NCBI RefSeq assembly: GCF_019801015.1
Contig: NZ_JAHVJZ010000005.1
Location: forward strand, 310,001 to 374,000
DNA: 64,000 bases
DNA from: Marinobacter nauticus
Lineage (GTDB): Bacteria > Pseudomonadota > Gammaproteobacteria > Enterobacterales > Shewanellaceae
Reading direction: 5' to 3'
Shown: piece after piece, positions 48,601-58,360 of the stretch
How the letters are laid out: every line of letters begins with the position of its first letter
How positions within the stretch are numbered: position 1 is the stretch's first letter
Notes under the pieces: generated by a model
Databases searched by the model: none
What the model saw: the letters and a program-made list of their open reading frames with translations, nothing else
What the model was told of the DNA's origin: nothing
Translations under genes and position numbers: made by a program

Positions 48601-48643
48601 CGCCCTCCGTTGAGGGCCACCTGAACACGTTAAGGTGCCTGCT

Positions 48644-51259
48644 GTGAACAACACCGAATTCCGTAAACCCCTGCCCGGTACCGGCCTGGACTACTACGAC
48701 ACCCGCGAAGCGGTGGAGGCGATCCAACCCGGCGCCTACGCCACACTGCCCTACACCGCCCGGGTATTGGCCGAACAACTGGTGCGTCGCTGCGACCCCA
48801 GCGAACTGACCGCCAGCCTGGAGCAGATTGTCCGTCGCAAACGCGACAAGGATTTCCCCTGGTACCCCGCCCGCGTGGTTTGCCACGATATTCTGGGCCA
48901 GACCGCGCTGGTGGACCTGGCCGGCCTGCGTGATGCCATCGCCGAACAGGGTGGCGACCCTGCGGCCGTCAATCCGGTGGTGCCGACCCAGCTGATCGTG
49001 GACCACTCCCTGGCGGTGGAGCACGCCGGTTTTGACCCGGAAGCGTTTGAAAAGAACCGCGCCATCGAAGAGCGCCGCAACGCCGACCGCTTCCACTTCA
49101 TCGACTGGTGCAAAAACGCGTTTAAGAACGTGGACGTGATCCCTGCCGGCAACGGCATCATGCACCAGATCAACCTGGAGAAGATGTCTCCGGTGATTCA
49201 GTCCCGTGACGGCATCGCCTTCCCGGACACCTGCGTCGGCACCGACAGCCACACCCCCCATGTGGACGCGTTGGGCGTTATCGCCATCGGCGTAGGCGGC
49301 CTGGAAGCGGAAACCGTGATGCTGGGCCGCCCCTCCATGATGCGCCTGCCGCAGATTGTTGGCGTCAAACTGACCGGCCAGCGCCAGCCGGGCATCACCG
49401 CCACCGACATCGTTCTCGCCCTGACCGAGTTCCTGCGTCAGCAGCGCGTGGTGTCCGCGTACCTGGAGTTCTTTGGTGAAGGGGCCGACAGCCTCACCAT
49501 CGGTGACCGCGCCACCATCGCCAATATGACCCCGGAGTTTGGCGCCACCGCTGGCATGTTCTACATCGACCAGCAAACCCTGGACTACCTGACCCTGACC
49601 GGCCGCGAGCCGGAGCAGGTGGCGCTGGTGGAGCAGTACGCCAAAACCACCGGCCTGTGGGCCGATGATCTGCAAACCGCCCAATACGAGCGAGTGCTGG
49701 AGTTTGACCTCTCCGCCGTCTGCCGCAATATGGCCGGCCCCTCCAATCCCCATCGCCGTCTGCCCACCGCCGCTCTGGCGGAGCGGGGTATCGCCGCGGA
49801 TCTGGACGCCGCGCAGCAGCAGGAGGCCGATGGCAAACTGCCCGACGGCGCGGTGATCATCGCCGCCATCACCAGCTGCACCAACACCTCCAACCCCCGC
49901 AACGTGGTAGCCGCCGGTCTGGTGGCCAAAAAAGCCAACGCGCTGGGGCTGATCCGTAAGCCGTGGGTAAAATCCTCCTTTGCGCCGGGCTCCAAAGTCG
50001 CCCGACTCTATCTCGAAGCTGCTGGCCTGCTGCCGGAGCTGGAGAAGCTGGGCTTTGGCATCGTGGCTTACGCCTGCACCACCTGTAACGGCATGAGCGG
50101 CGCGCTGGACCCGGCAATTCAGCAGGAGATCATCGACCGCGACCTCTACGCCACTGCCGTGCTCTCCGGTAACCGCAATTTCGATGGTCGCATCCACCCC
50201 TACGCCAAACAGGCGTTCCTGGCCTCGCCGCCGTTGGTGGTGGCCTACGCCATTGCCGGAACCGTGCGTTTCGACATCGAGCAGGACGTACTGGGCCGCG
50301 ACGCGCAGGGCAACCCCATCACCCTGAAGGACCTGTGGCCGAGCGACGAAGAGATCGACGCCATCGTGCGCGACTTTGTAAAACCGGAACAGTTCAAGTC
50401 GGTCTATGAGCCGATGTTTGACCTCACCGTGGATTACGGTGAAGACAACAATCCCCTCTACGACTGGCGACCGATGTCCACCTACATTCGCCGTCCGCCT
50501 TACTGGGAAGGGGCACTGGCCGGGGAGCGCACGCTCAAAGGGATGCGCCCTCTGGCGGTGCTGGGTGACAACATCACCACCGACCACCTCTCCCCCTCCA
50601 ACGCCATTCTGGCGTCCAGTGCCGCCGGCGAATACCTGGCGAAAATGGGCCTGCCGGAGGAGGACTTCAACTCCTACGCCACCCACCGCGGCGACCACCT
50701 GACCGCCCAACGCGCCACCTTCGCCAACCCCAAACTGCTCAATGAGATGGTGCGGGATGTGGACGGGGAAGTGCGGCAGGGCTCTCTGGCTCGGGTTGAG
50801 CCGCAAGGTCAGGTCACCCGGATGTGGGAAGCGATCGAAACCTACATGGAGCGGAAGCAGCCGCTGATCATTGTCGCCGGTGCCGATTACGGCCAGGGCT
50901 CAAGCCGCGACTGGGCCGCCAAGGGCGTGCGTCTGGCCGGGGTGGAAGCGATCGTGGCAGAAGGGTTTGAGCGCATCCATCGCACCAATCTGGTGGGCAT
51001 GGGCGTGCTGCCGCTGGAGTTTAAAGCCGGCACCACCCGGCTGACCCTGGGCCTGGACGGCACGGAAACCTATGACGTGCTGGGTGAACGCACACCGGGC
51101 GCCACCCTGACGCTGCTGATCCACCGCAGCAACGGGGAAACCCTGGAAGTGCCGGTGACCTGCCGCCTCGACACCGCTGAAGAGGTGTCCGTGTACGAAG
51201 CAGGTGGCGTACTCCAGCGCTTTGCCAAGGACTTCCTGGCCAGCGAGGGGGCACAATGA
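48644..51259 (+). CDS. acnD: Fe/S-dependent 2-methylisocitrate dehydratase AcnD
   Basis: An 871-residue aconitase-family enzyme. FRKPLPGTGLDYYDTREAVEAI is the AcnD-type start; cluster cysteines are in SCTNTSNPRNVV and ACTTCNGMSGALDP; the swivel domain with YGQGSSRDWAAKG is near 750. AcnD dehydrates 2-methylcitrate and works together with PrpF. I use GTG 48644, which matches AcnD N-termini; GTG 48635 is an alternative adding three residues. This route replaces PrpD. Confidence 0.94.
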   Translation: MNNTEFRKPLPGTGLDYYDTREAVEAIQPGAYATLPYTARVLAEQLVRRCDPSELTASLEQIVRRKRDKDFPWYPARVVCHDILGQTALVDLAGLRDAIAEQGGDPAAVNPVVPTQLIVDHSLAVEHAGFDPEAFEKNRAIEERRNADRFHFIDWCKNAFKNVDVIPAGNGIMHQINLEKMSPVIQSRDGIAFPDTCVGTDSHTPHVDALGVIAIGVGGLEAETVMLGRPSMMRLPQIVGVKLTGQRQPGITATDIVLALTEFLRQQRVVSAYLEFFGEGADSLTIGDRATIANMTPEFGATAGMFYIDQQTLDYLTLTGREPEQVALVEQYAKTTGLWADDLQTAQYERVLEFDLSAVCRNMAGPSNPHRRLPTAALAERGIAADLDAAQQQEADGKLPDGAVIIAAITSCTNTSNPRNVVAAGLVAKKANALGLIRKPWVKSSFAPGSKVARLYLEAAGLLPELEKLGFGIVAYACTTCNGMSGALDPAIQQEIIDRDLYATAVLSGNRNFDGRIHPYAKQAFLASPPLVVAYAIAGTVRFDIEQDVLGRDAQGNPITLKDLWPSDEEIDAIVRDFVKPEQFKSVYEPMFDLTVDYGEDNNPLYDWRPMSTYIRRPPYWEGALAGERTLKGMRPLAVLGDNITTDHLSPSNAILASSAAGEYLAKMGLPEEDFNSYATHRGDHLTAQRATFANPKLLNEMVRDVDGEVRQGSLARVEPQGQVTRMWEAIETYMERKQPLIIVAGADYGQGSSRDWAAKGVRLAGVEAIVAEGFERIHRTNLVGMGVLPLEFKAGTTRLTLGLDGTETYDVLGERTPGATLTLLIHRSNGETLEVPVTCRLDTAEEVSVYEAGGVLQRFAKDFLASEGAQ

Positions 51260-52431
51260 GCCACCAACCCCAGCGCAAAATCGCCGCCACCTACATGCGT
51301 GGCGGCACCAGCAAAGGCGTGTTCTTCAAGCTGGACGATCTGCCGCCTGAAGCGCAGGTCGCCGGGCCGGAGCGGGACGCCATTCTGCTGCGGGTGATTG
51401 GCAGCCCCGATCCCTACGGCAAGCACACCGATGGCATGGGTGGCGCCACCTCCAGCACCAGTAAAACCGTGATCCTCGCTCAAAGCGATCGCCCGGAGCA
51501 CGATGTGGACTACCTGTTTGGCCAGGTCGCCATCGATAAGCCCTTTATCGACTGGAGCGGCAACTGCGGCAACCTCACGGCGGCCGTGGGTGCATTCGCC
51601 ATTGAGAACGGCCTGGTGGCGGCAGAGCGGATCCCGGGCAACGGGTTCTGCACCGTGCGGATCTGGCAGGCCAATATCGGCAAAACCATTCTGGCCCAGG
51701 TGCCGATCACCGACGGTCAGGTGCAGGAGACCGGTGACTTCGAACTGGATGGGGTGACCTTCCCTGCCGCCGAAGTGGCGGTGACCTTTGCCGATCCGGC
51801 CGAAGGAGCGCTGTTTCCCACCGGCAATCGTACTGACGTTCTGGAAGTCCCGGAATCTCTGGTCTCCGGTGGCCGGCTGACGGTCACTCTGATCAACGCG
51901 GGGATCCCCACGGTGTTCGCCCGCGCTGAGGACCTGGGTTACACCGGGACCGAGCTGCAGGAGGCGATCAACGGCGACCCCGCGGCACTGGAGCGGTTCG
52001 AACAACTCCGGGCCTATGGCGCTCAGAAGATGGGGCTGATCCGCGAACTGTCTGAAGCCGCCAGCCGGGCGCACACGCCGAAGATCGCCTTTGTTGCTGG
52101 CCCCGCCAGCTACGATGCGGCCAGTGGCAAACGGATTGAGGCCAGTGAGATCGACCTCAATGTGCGCGCCCTGTCCATGGGCAAACTGCACCACGCCATG
52201 ATGGGCACCGCTGCCGTAGCCATCGCTGTGGCCGCCGCCATCCCCGGCACACTGGTGAATGACGCGGCCGGCGGTGGCGAGCGTGACAGCGTCCGCTTCG
52301 GTCACCCTTCCGGCACACTGAAGGTGGGGGCGGAAGTGGCTGAGGTCGATGGTCAATGGCAGGCCAGCTCCGTCACCATGAGCCGCAGCGCCCGGGTGCT
52401 GATGGAGGGGCGGGTCCGCATCCCGCGTTAA
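51256..52431 (+). CDS. prpF: 2-Methylaconitate cis-trans isomerase PrpF
   Basis: A 391-residue PrpF protein (AATYMRGGTSKGVFF at the start, WSGNCGNLTAAVGAFA near 97, where the diaminopimelate-epimerase-like fold has its conserved Cys). It isomerises the trans-methylaconitate made by AcnD to the cis form. The start overlaps acnD by 4 bases. It is last in the prp operon. Confidence 0.94.
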   Translation: MSHQPQRKIAATYMRGGTSKGVFFKLDDLPPEAQVAGPERDAILLRVIGSPDPYGKHTDGMGGATSSTSKTVILAQSDRPEHDVDYLFGQVAIDKPFIDWSGNCGNLTAAVGAFAIENGLVAAERIPGNGFCTVRIWQANIGKTILAQVPITDGQVQETGDFELDGVTFPAAEVAVTFADPAEGALFPTGNRTDVLEVPESLVSGGRLTVTLINAGIPTVFARAEDLGYTGTELQEAINGDPAALERFEQLRAYGAQKMGLIRELSEAASRAHTPKIAFVAGPASYDAASGKRIEASEIDLNVRALSMGKLHHAMMGTAAVAIAVAAAIPGTLVNDAAGGGERDSVRFGHPSGTLKVGAEVAEVDGQWQASSVTMSRSARVLMEGRVRIPR

Positions 52432-52449
52432 CCCCGTCGCTCAGCAATG

Positions 52450-52478
52450 CAAAAGCCCCGCAAACGCGGGGCTTTTTG
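52450..52478. terminator. Bidirectional terminator after prpF
   Basis: AGCCCCGC-AAAC-GCGGGGCT flanked by A4 and T5, between convergent genes. Confidence 0.9.
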
Positions 52479-52499
52479 ATGTCCGGTTCAGCTTCCGGT

Positions 52500-52904
52500 T
52501 TACTCGGCTTCAGCGCCATCCGCCTGTGATGCCGCCTTCATTTCAGCGAGCTGCTGCTCCAGTTGCAGCACCCTCAGCTCCGCCTCCAACTCATCGGCGC
52601 GCTTCTCCGCGTCACTGCGGTTGTCCTGACGCAGGGCGTCGGCGGTTTCAGCGTTACGGGCATTTTCCCGGGCCTGTTCGGTATCGTGCATGGTGCCCGC
52701 TACGCCACCGGCCACCGCCCCGGCCACGGCGCCTTTGGCCGCCAGCTCGGCGTCACCGGTCAGGGCACCGGCGGTCAGCCCCAGCAGAGCGCCGCCCGCT
52801 GCGCCTTTATTGCGGGACACGTTTTCGTTGTCGTTGTCGAAAGCCGGGCTGGCACAACCCACCATCAGGGAACAGGCAAAAAGAGCAATCAGGGTGCGTT
52901 TCAT
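52500..52904 (-). CDS. Glycine-zipper lipoprotein with C-terminal coiled coil
   Basis: A 134-residue protein: lipobox MVGC (lipid Cys near 17), a glycine/alanine-rich zipper (NKGAAGGALLGLTAGALTGDAELAAKGAVAGAVAGGVAG, about 33-70, written across its repeats), then a charged helix (ADELEAELRVLQLEQQLAEMK) predicted to coil. The zipper resembles YMGG/SlyB-like outer-membrane lipoproteins. The function is unknown. It is a single gene with a GGAGAA ribosome-binding site. Confidence 0.72.
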   Translation of the reverse strand: MKRTLIALFACSLMVGCASPAFDNDNENVSRNKGAAGGALLGLTAGALTGDAELAAKGAVAGAVAGGVAGTMHDTEQARENARNAETADALRQDNRSDAEKRADELEAELRVLQLEQQLAEMKAASQADGAEAE

Positions 52905-53014
52905 GATGTCGTTCTCCGCTTCGTTGGTCTGGATGACAGGCTCTCAACAACTGGCCTTCGCTAACGGGGAAGCAGTGTGCGGGAGAACGCACTCTCTTGC
53001 GACTTAATTGAGAA

Positions 53015-54028
53015 TTAAGCGTGGGAAGGTTCGCTTTCTGCTACCGGCTGACTGCCTGGCAACACCAGAGACGCTGCCGCCATACCGTGTTTGTCCCGGT
53101 ACATCCGTTGGTCCGCTTCCATCAACAGCTGCTCCAGCGAAGTCGATTGGTCCGGATGCCACTCCACCAGGCCACAGGCAAACTCAATCTCGTAGGGTTT
53201 GTCCTGACACAGAACGCGAAGACGATTGCGCAAACGACGCAACAGAGCCGTGGCCGCTTCCGGACGACTTCGGGGAAACAGAATCACGAACTCATCGCCA
53301 CCCAGCCGGGCACTGATGTCGTTAACCCGGAACGTCTCCTGGATCGCCTGCCCAATCAGCTTAAGCGCAACATCGCCTTCAGCGTGCCCCAGCTCATCGT
53401 TGATTGACTTAAAACCGTTCAGATCCAGATAGGCCAGTACGCCGGACCGGCGTCGGCGGGCACTGAGGGTCAGAGCGTGCTCCGCCATCATCATAAAACC
53501 ACGACGGTTGGACAGGCCGGTCAGTTCATCCTTGGTGGCCAGCTCGGTGACGTTGATCTCCCGCTCAGTGATGCGGGCCAGGTCCCACAGAGCCTGACGC
53601 TCCGCCTCGGAGAGCACACGCGGCCGGGTATCCTTGATGCAAAACGCGCCAATGCGCTGACCATCAAGTGAGGTCAGGGGGCAGGCGGCATAGAAGCGGA
53701 TATGGGGTTCACCGATCACCATCGGGTTTTGCGCGAAGCGGGGGTCTGCCAGTGCGTCAGAGACTTCGAACAGGCCATCATCCAGAATCACATGGCCGCA
53801 AAAGGAGATGGCCCGCGGCGTTTGGGCGACATCAACACCGATACGGGATTTAAACCACTGACGGTGCTCGTCAACGAGGCTGATGATGGCAATGGGTACA
53901 TCAAACAGACGCTGGGCCAGCCGGGTCAGACGATCAAACCGCTCTTCCACCGGCGTATCCAGCAGGTGAAGGCCGCGCAAACTGGCCAGACGTTGACGCT
54001 CATCCAAAGGCCAGGCCGGTACGATCAC
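53015..54028 (-). CDS. GAF-GGDEF protein, probable diguanylate cyclase
   Basis: A 337-residue cytosolic protein: GAF domain (about 20-155; ISLVDEHRQWFKSRIGVD, FCGHVILDDG, YAACPL) and GGDEF domain (about 165-320) with an intact RLGGDEFVIL active site and DELTGLSNRRGF at its start. It should make cyclic-di-GMP from GTP. No RxxD inhibitory motif sits five residues before the GGDEF. The GAF domain may bind a small ligand or redox cofactor. GTG 54028 follows GAGGGAA. Confidence 0.88.
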   Translation of the reverse strand: MIVPAWPLDERQRLASLRGLHLLDTPVEERFDRLTRLAQRLFDVPIAIISLVDEHRQWFKSRIGVDVAQTPRAISFCGHVILDDGLFEVSDALADPRFAQNPMVIGEPHIRFYAACPLTSLDGQRIGAFCIKDTRPRVLSEAERQALWDLARITEREINVTELATKDELTGLSNRRGFMMMAEHALTLSARRRRSGVLAYLDLNGFKSINDELGHAEGDVALKLIGQAIQETFRVNDISARLGGDEFVILFPRSRPEAATALLRRLRNRLRVLCQDKPYEIEFACGLVEWHPDQSTSLEQLLMEADQRMYRDKHGMAAASLVLPGSQPVAESEPSHA

Positions 54029-54146
54029 TACAAATTCCCTCTTGCGCCGACCCTGCCGGGCCTAAAAAAGCGCCACTTTAACCGACCCGCCGGGTTACGT
54101 CAGAAGCAGAGCCCAATTCTGAGAGAGTATTAGCAATTTGAACCCG

Positions 54147-54641
54147 TTAGTGGGAAAAACCTTCCCTTTGAACCGCCTGAATCGAGGCCAGCTGCAAGTG
54201 AAACGGGCCGGCCTGCTGATGGGCAATCAACAAGCCCAGCTGTTGCACATCTTCCCATTGGAGGGGGGGCGCAGCGGGAACCGGACGGCCGCGGTAGGTC
54301 GCGCAAAAGTCATCAAGGGTAAAGCGGACCCGCTGCCAGCTGCCCGGGCGGGTGGCAAACACCGCGGCATAAACCACCCCATCCAGCGCCGAATGGGTGC
54401 GCAGGCGCAGCTGGTAACGCTTACCGTCACCGCACACGGTCAGGGTCAGCGCCTCCAGCCCGGTCGGCAAACGCACGGGCCGCCGTATCGACGCAAACCC
54501 ACCGCCATGCGCCAGCGACACGTTGCCCTCAAAGCAACCTCCGGCATCACTGACCCGGTAACGGGCCTGCGACACGCCGCCCATCACCCCATCGTTAACG
54601 GCCCGCCAGGGCGCGTCATCCTGCAATTCCAGCTGCCACAT
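54147..54641 (-). CDS. CIA30-domain protein
   Basis: A 164-residue protein made almost wholly of one CIA30-like domain: WRAVNDGVMGGVSQARYRV near the start, LTLTVCGDGKRYQLRLRT and FTLDDFCATYRG later. In mitochondria CIA30 (NDUFAF1) helps assemble complex I; bacterial members are small stand-alone beta-sandwich proteins of unproven role. AAGGA precedes ATG 54641. It has no signal peptide and no obvious operon partner. Confidence 0.78.
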   Translation of the reverse strand: MWQLELQDDAPWRAVNDGVMGGVSQARYRVSDAGGCFEGNVSLAHGGGFASIRRPVRLPTGLEALTLTVCGDGKRYQLRLRTHSALDGVVYAAVFATRPGSWQRVRFTLDDFCATYRGRPVPAAPPLQWEDVQQLGLLIAHQQAGPFHLQLASIQAVQREGFSH

Positions 54642-54695
54642 CGTCCTTGCTACTCCCTGTTGCCAGCCCGGGTATACTCAACCGGGGAGGCCTGA

Positions 54696-55151
54696 ATGCT
54701 CACTCAATTCTACGCAATGGCGGCGGATCTGGTGCTGCTGATCCACGTTTTATTCGTGGTTTTTGTGGTTGCTGGGCTGCTGCTGATCTGGCTCGGGTGG
54801 GGCTGCCACTGGCAATGGGTGCGCCATCGGGGCTTTCGCTGGGCCCATCTGGCAGCCATTGGCATGGTGGCAGCACAGGCCTGGCTGGGACAACTGTGTC
54901 CGTTGACTCTGCTGGAGCAATGGCTGAGGCAAACGGCCGGGCAAGCTGGCTACCAGGGCAGTTTTATCCAGCATTATCTGCATCAGTGGCTGTACTACCA
55001 GGCCCCCTGGTGGGTGTTTATCCTGGCCTACACGCTGTTTGCCCTGCTGGTGTTAATGACCTGGTGGGCGGTTCCCCCCCAATCCCGCAACAAGCGCTCA
55101 AATTGTTCCCAAAGGCAAACAGGTTCTACCCGGCACCGTTCCAAAAAGTGA
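54696..55151 (+). CDS. DUF2784 inner-membrane protein
   Basis: A 151-residue protein with about four hydrophobic segments (LVLLIHVLFVVFVVAGLLLIWLG; LAAIGMVAAQAWLG; a loop with LCPLT; WWVFILAYTLFALLVLMTWW). The conserved DLVLLIHVLFVVFVV and CPLTLLE blocks identify DUF2784, of unknown function. GGAGG precedes the ATG. Confidence 0.8.
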   Translation: MLTQFYAMAADLVLLIHVLFVVFVVAGLLLIWLGWGCHWQWVRHRGFRWAHLAAIGMVAAQAWLGQLCPLTLLEQWLRQTAGQAGYQGSFIQHYLHQWLYYQAPWWVFILAYTLFALLVLMTWWAVPPQSRNKRSNCSQRQTGSTRHRSKK

Positions 55152-55168
55152 TCGCCGTCAAATACAAA

Positions 55169-55183
55169 TGAAAACAGTTTGCA
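55169..55183. promoter_or_regulatory. Weak Fur-like site upstream of the TonB-dependent receptor
   Basis: TGAAAACAGTTTGCA matches 9 of 14 defined positions of the TGATAAT-N-ATTATCA core. It is in the right place, but much weaker than the sites at 57450 and 61921. Confidence 0.3.
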
Positions 55184-55252
55184 TTCAGCCTGTGCTCAGG
55201 AGCACACTCCGGCCAAACATCACATTGATTCCTATTCATCGGGTAAAGCGGT

Positions 55253-57436
55253 ATGACCCTCCAAGTCTCTCCTTCCCTGGTTGCCCTGTGCGTGGCGGCC
55301 AGCCTCTCAGCACCGGTATTGGCCGAAACCGAACGTCAGGGTGAAGCCCTGGAAACCATGATCATCTCCGGCAGCGCCATCGACGGCACCGTGATGGACG
55401 TGTCCCGTTCAATGACCGTCATCAGCCAGGATCAGGTAGAGCGCTATCTCGACACCAGTAACGACTTCGGCCAGTTGCTGGCCCAGGTGGTTCCTGGTAT
55501 GGCACTGTCTACCGATGGTGTGCAATCGCAGAAAGGTCAGAATAACCTGCGTGGTCGCCGCATCCAGTTGCTGATCGACGGCGTTCCGCAAAACCAGAGC
55601 TTTATCGATTTTGGCCAGGAATTTAACGGTATTGACCCCCACAATATCGAGCGCATCGAGGTGATCCGGGGCGGCACCGCACTGTATGGCAATGGCGCCG
55701 GTGGCGGCTTGATCAACGTCATCACCAAGAAGCCTCAGGTGGGCGAAGCGCAACACCGCAGCCGCGTCTCGGCGTCGTTCAATCCTGACGACATTGGCGA
55801 CTCCATCAGCCCGATGGTCAGCCATGAAGTCACCGGTGGCAGCGCTTTCGTACAGGGCCGTTTTGGTGCCAGTTACGAAGTCAAACAGGCCAGCTTTGAT
55901 GCCAACGGCGATCGACTGCCTTCGGACTTCCGTGCCGACGACACCGATAACCTGGCGCTCAACGGCGCGGTCAACTTCAACCTGGATACTGACCGTTCCC
56001 TCAACCTCTCCGCCAACTACCGCAAAGTGGAAGAGAACGACCGCTGGTGCCCGGAAGGGGGTAACGCCGCGGCAGGCACTCCGGCGCACGCCGTTCACTG
56101 TGGTGTCGGCCTGGACTACAACGCCTGGAAAGACCAGCAAAACGGCGTTGAAGGCATCGCCGCCAACAAAGAGTGGAACACTTACCAGAATTACACCGCC
56201 CGCTATCAGGACATGGGCTTTGCCCTGGGTATGCTGGACGTCAGCCTGTACCACATGCGTCAGGACGGTGAGACAGACACCATGAGAATGACCAGCAAGG
56301 CCAGCTCCGGTGACGTTCGCTACGGCTACAACGAAACCCAGTTCCGCAATACCGGCGCCCGCGCCATGGTGACCAGCGGACTGGCCAACACCGAAATCAG
56401 CTACGGCCTCGATGCGCAATGGCAGCGTTTCCGTCAGCCGAACAGCGTGGGTTTCCAGCCCAACACCCCGGATATCGACCAAACCACCCTGGCCGCTTTT
56501 GCCCAGTTCCAGACCCTGCTGACCGATCGCCTGACGTTGGATTACGGTGTGCGCTACGAGCACAACATCCAGAGCTTTGACGATTTCGTGGTGTCCGAGC
56601 TGCAAAGCAATGCCGGCAACCAGGTCGCCGGTGGTGACGTGAAGTACGACCGCTGGTTGCCAAACGCTGGCCTGGTTTACCAACTCAATGCCGACCACCA
56701 GCTGTTCGCCAGCTACGCTCAGGGCTTCACCACCTCTGAGGTGCTGCGTGGTGTCCGTAACACCAGCGCCAGCTCGGTTGCCGAGGCGGTAGAGATTGAG
56801 CCGATCCTCTCCGACAACTACGAGATCGGTGTGCGCGGCTTTATGGGCCAGGCCACCTACAGTCTGGCGGCGTTTTACTCTGAGTCCGATCTGGGCGCCA
56901 CCCTGATCCTGGGCGACGACGGTGTGGCCTCCGTTTCCGAGCGCGCGCCGGAAGAGATTTGGGGGGTAGAAGCCACGCTGCGTATGCCGTTGACTGAGCG
57001 CCTCGGCTTCGACGGGACCGTCAGCTGGTCAGAGGGCGAGCGCACCTGTACCGAGGACACCTCCAAGTGCACCGCCGGTACCGTGGAATCCCTGGATGCC
57101 ACCCGTATCTCGCCATGGAAGATGACGGCCACCTTTGATTACGCTGCAGACCATGGCGATTACGCGCTGTACCTGATCTACAGCGGCAGCCGCGATGAGT
57201 TTGAACCCATCAACGCCGACGGTAAGTACAACACCAACCAGTACCCGGTCGATGACCTGTTTCTGGTCAACGCCTCTGCCAGCTATCCGGTGTGGAAGGG
57301 CAGCCTGTCGGTGGGGGTGAACAACCTGCTTGATGAGCTTTATGTGCCCCAGCCCCTGCAGGGACAAGGCAACAACAGCCGCTACATCTATGCCTCTGGC
57401 CGCACCGTCAGCCTGAGTTATGCGATCAACTGGTAA
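55253..57436 (+). CDS. TonB-dependent siderophore receptor
   Basis: A 727-residue outer-membrane receptor: signal peptide (to VLA, about 24), TonB-box-like LETMIISGS, plug domain (about 40-165; GRRIQLLIDGVPQNQSFIDFG, ERIEVIRGGTALYGNGAGGGLINVITK) and a 22-strand-type barrel ending in an aromatic-type C-terminus (SLSYAINW). It imports a ferric siderophore using TonB energy. The ligand cannot be read from sequence. The FhuF-like reductase gene follows, separated by a Fur box. Confidence 0.9.
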   Translation: MTLQVSPSLVALCVAASLSAPVLAETERQGEALETMIISGSAIDGTVMDVSRSMTVISQDQVERYLDTSNDFGQLLAQVVPGMALSTDGVQSQKGQNNLRGRRIQLLIDGVPQNQSFIDFGQEFNGIDPHNIERIEVIRGGTALYGNGAGGGLINVITKKPQVGEAQHRSRVSASFNPDDIGDSISPMVSHEVTGGSAFVQGRFGASYEVKQASFDANGDRLPSDFRADDTDNLALNGAVNFNLDTDRSLNLSANYRKVEENDRWCPEGGNAAAGTPAHAVHCGVGLDYNAWKDQQNGVEGIAANKEWNTYQNYTARYQDMGFALGMLDVSLYHMRQDGETDTMRMTSKASSGDVRYGYNETQFRNTGARAMVTSGLANTEISYGLDAQWQRFRQPNSVGFQPNTPDIDQTTLAAFAQFQTLLTDRLTLDYGVRYEHNIQSFDDFVVSELQSNAGNQVAGGDVKYDRWLPNAGLVYQLNADHQLFASYAQGFTTSEVLRGVRNTSASSVAEAVEIEPILSDNYEIGVRGFMGQATYSLAAFYSESDLGATLILGDDGVASVSERAPEEIWGVEATLRMPLTERLGFDGTVSWSEGERTCTEDTSKCTAGTVESLDATRISPWKMTATFDYAADHGDYALYLIYSGSRDEFEPINADGKYNTNQYPVDDLFLVNASASYPVWKGSLSVGVNNLLDELYVPQPLQGQGNNSRYIYASGRTVSLSYAINW

Positions 57437-57449
57437 CAGAAACGTTAAT

Positions 57450-57464
57450 TGATAATCGTTATCA
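57450..57464. promoter_or_regulatory. Fur box between the receptor and the FhuF-like gene
   Basis: TGATAATCGTTATCA matches the 7-1-7 Fur core TGATAAT-N-ATTATCA at 13 of 14 positions and lies 44 bases before the FhuF-like start. Confidence 0.85.
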
Positions 57465-57508
57465 TTTAGTGCTAAGCTGTGCCCGTTACCGAGTTCAGTG
57501 AGGACCTT

Positions 57509-58312
57509 ATGGCAGTAGACAGGTTGATTCGGCTCCATCAGCGACACCAGCATTGGCGGGAGGCCTTCGCGCCCGATGCCCGCCCCGAGGTGTTGCTGGC
57601 GTCCCTCAATCAGCAGGATCCCAGTCTGCGCCTGGCACCGGACACCCATCCGGTAACCACCCTGGCTCACTGGCAGGTGAGCGGGCAGCTCAACCAGGCC
57701 ATTCAGGCCCGCTGTCACCATCTGACCACGGACCCGGCCACCGCCTGCTCGCTCTGGCTTAAGCTGTTCAACGCCCACCTGGTGCCCTCGCTGACCATGA
57801 TGCTGCTGGTGCATGGCCAGGTTCCGGTACTGACCGCCGAGCGCCTGGGCGTTGAGCTGGATGAGCAGGGTAACCTGCAGCGCCTGACCCTGCTGCCCGG
57901 CCTCTGGCTGAATGCCGCAGAGGTCGGCTGGGATGCGGTACTGAAGCAGTTCGGGGATAACCTGGACAGACTGCTGACCCCGCTGCAAAGCTGGGGTCGC
58001 AACGACTTCCGTCTGGCCAAATCGGTGTTCTGGGGCAACCTGGCTTTCGCGTTGAGCATGGGCCCGGCCAAACTGCACCATGACGCGGATGACGCTCTGG
58101 CGGAAGACCTGCAGGACTTTATCGATACCCTGCCGGTGCCAAGCCAGAAGAAGGTCCGCCTTCAGGCCAGCGAAGGCCGCCTGGTGCAGAAGCGGGCCAC
58201 CTGTTGCCTCAAATACAACGTACCGGGCCGGGCCCTGTGCGGCACCTGCTGCCTGGATAAGCCCCCGCGCAGCACTCAGCGGCTTTACCTGCCACAGGAA
58301 CCCACCGCTTAA
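57509..58312 (+). CDS. FhuF-like siderophore-iron reductase
   Basis: A 267-residue cytosolic protein. Its C-terminal ATCCLKYNVPGRALCGTCCL has the C-C-x10-C-x2-C pattern that holds the 2Fe-2S cluster in FhuF. FhuF reduces ferric siderophore complexes in the cytoplasm and so releases the iron. ATG 57509 follows GAGGA; the frame is open 10 codons further, but that part covers the promoter. It has its own Fur box. Confidence 0.87.
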   Translation: MAVDRLIRLHQRHQHWREAFAPDARPEVLLASLNQQDPSLRLAPDTHPVTTLAHWQVSGQLNQAIQARCHHLTTDPATACSLWLKLFNAHLVPSLTMMLLVHGQVPVLTAERLGVELDEQGNLQRLTLLPGLWLNAAEVGWDAVLKQFGDNLDRLLTPLQSWGRNDFRLAKSVFWGNLAFALSMGPAKLHHDADDALAEDLQDFIDTLPVPSQKKVRLQASEGRLVQKRATCCLKYNVPGRALCGTCCLDKPPRSTQRLYLPQEPTA

Positions 58313-58330
58313 GCGGGCGCCTGAACAGAA

Positions 58331-58360
58331 AACGGCAAGCGATAAGCTTGCCGTTTTTTT
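58331..58360. terminator. Terminator after the FhuF-like gene
   Basis: AACGGCAAGC-N5-GCTTGCCGTT followed by T7, between convergent genes. Confidence 0.9.

Noticed and set aside
48500-50806. 768-codon open frame opposite acnD
   Set aside because: Antisense shadow; acnD has complete aconitase motifs on the other strand.
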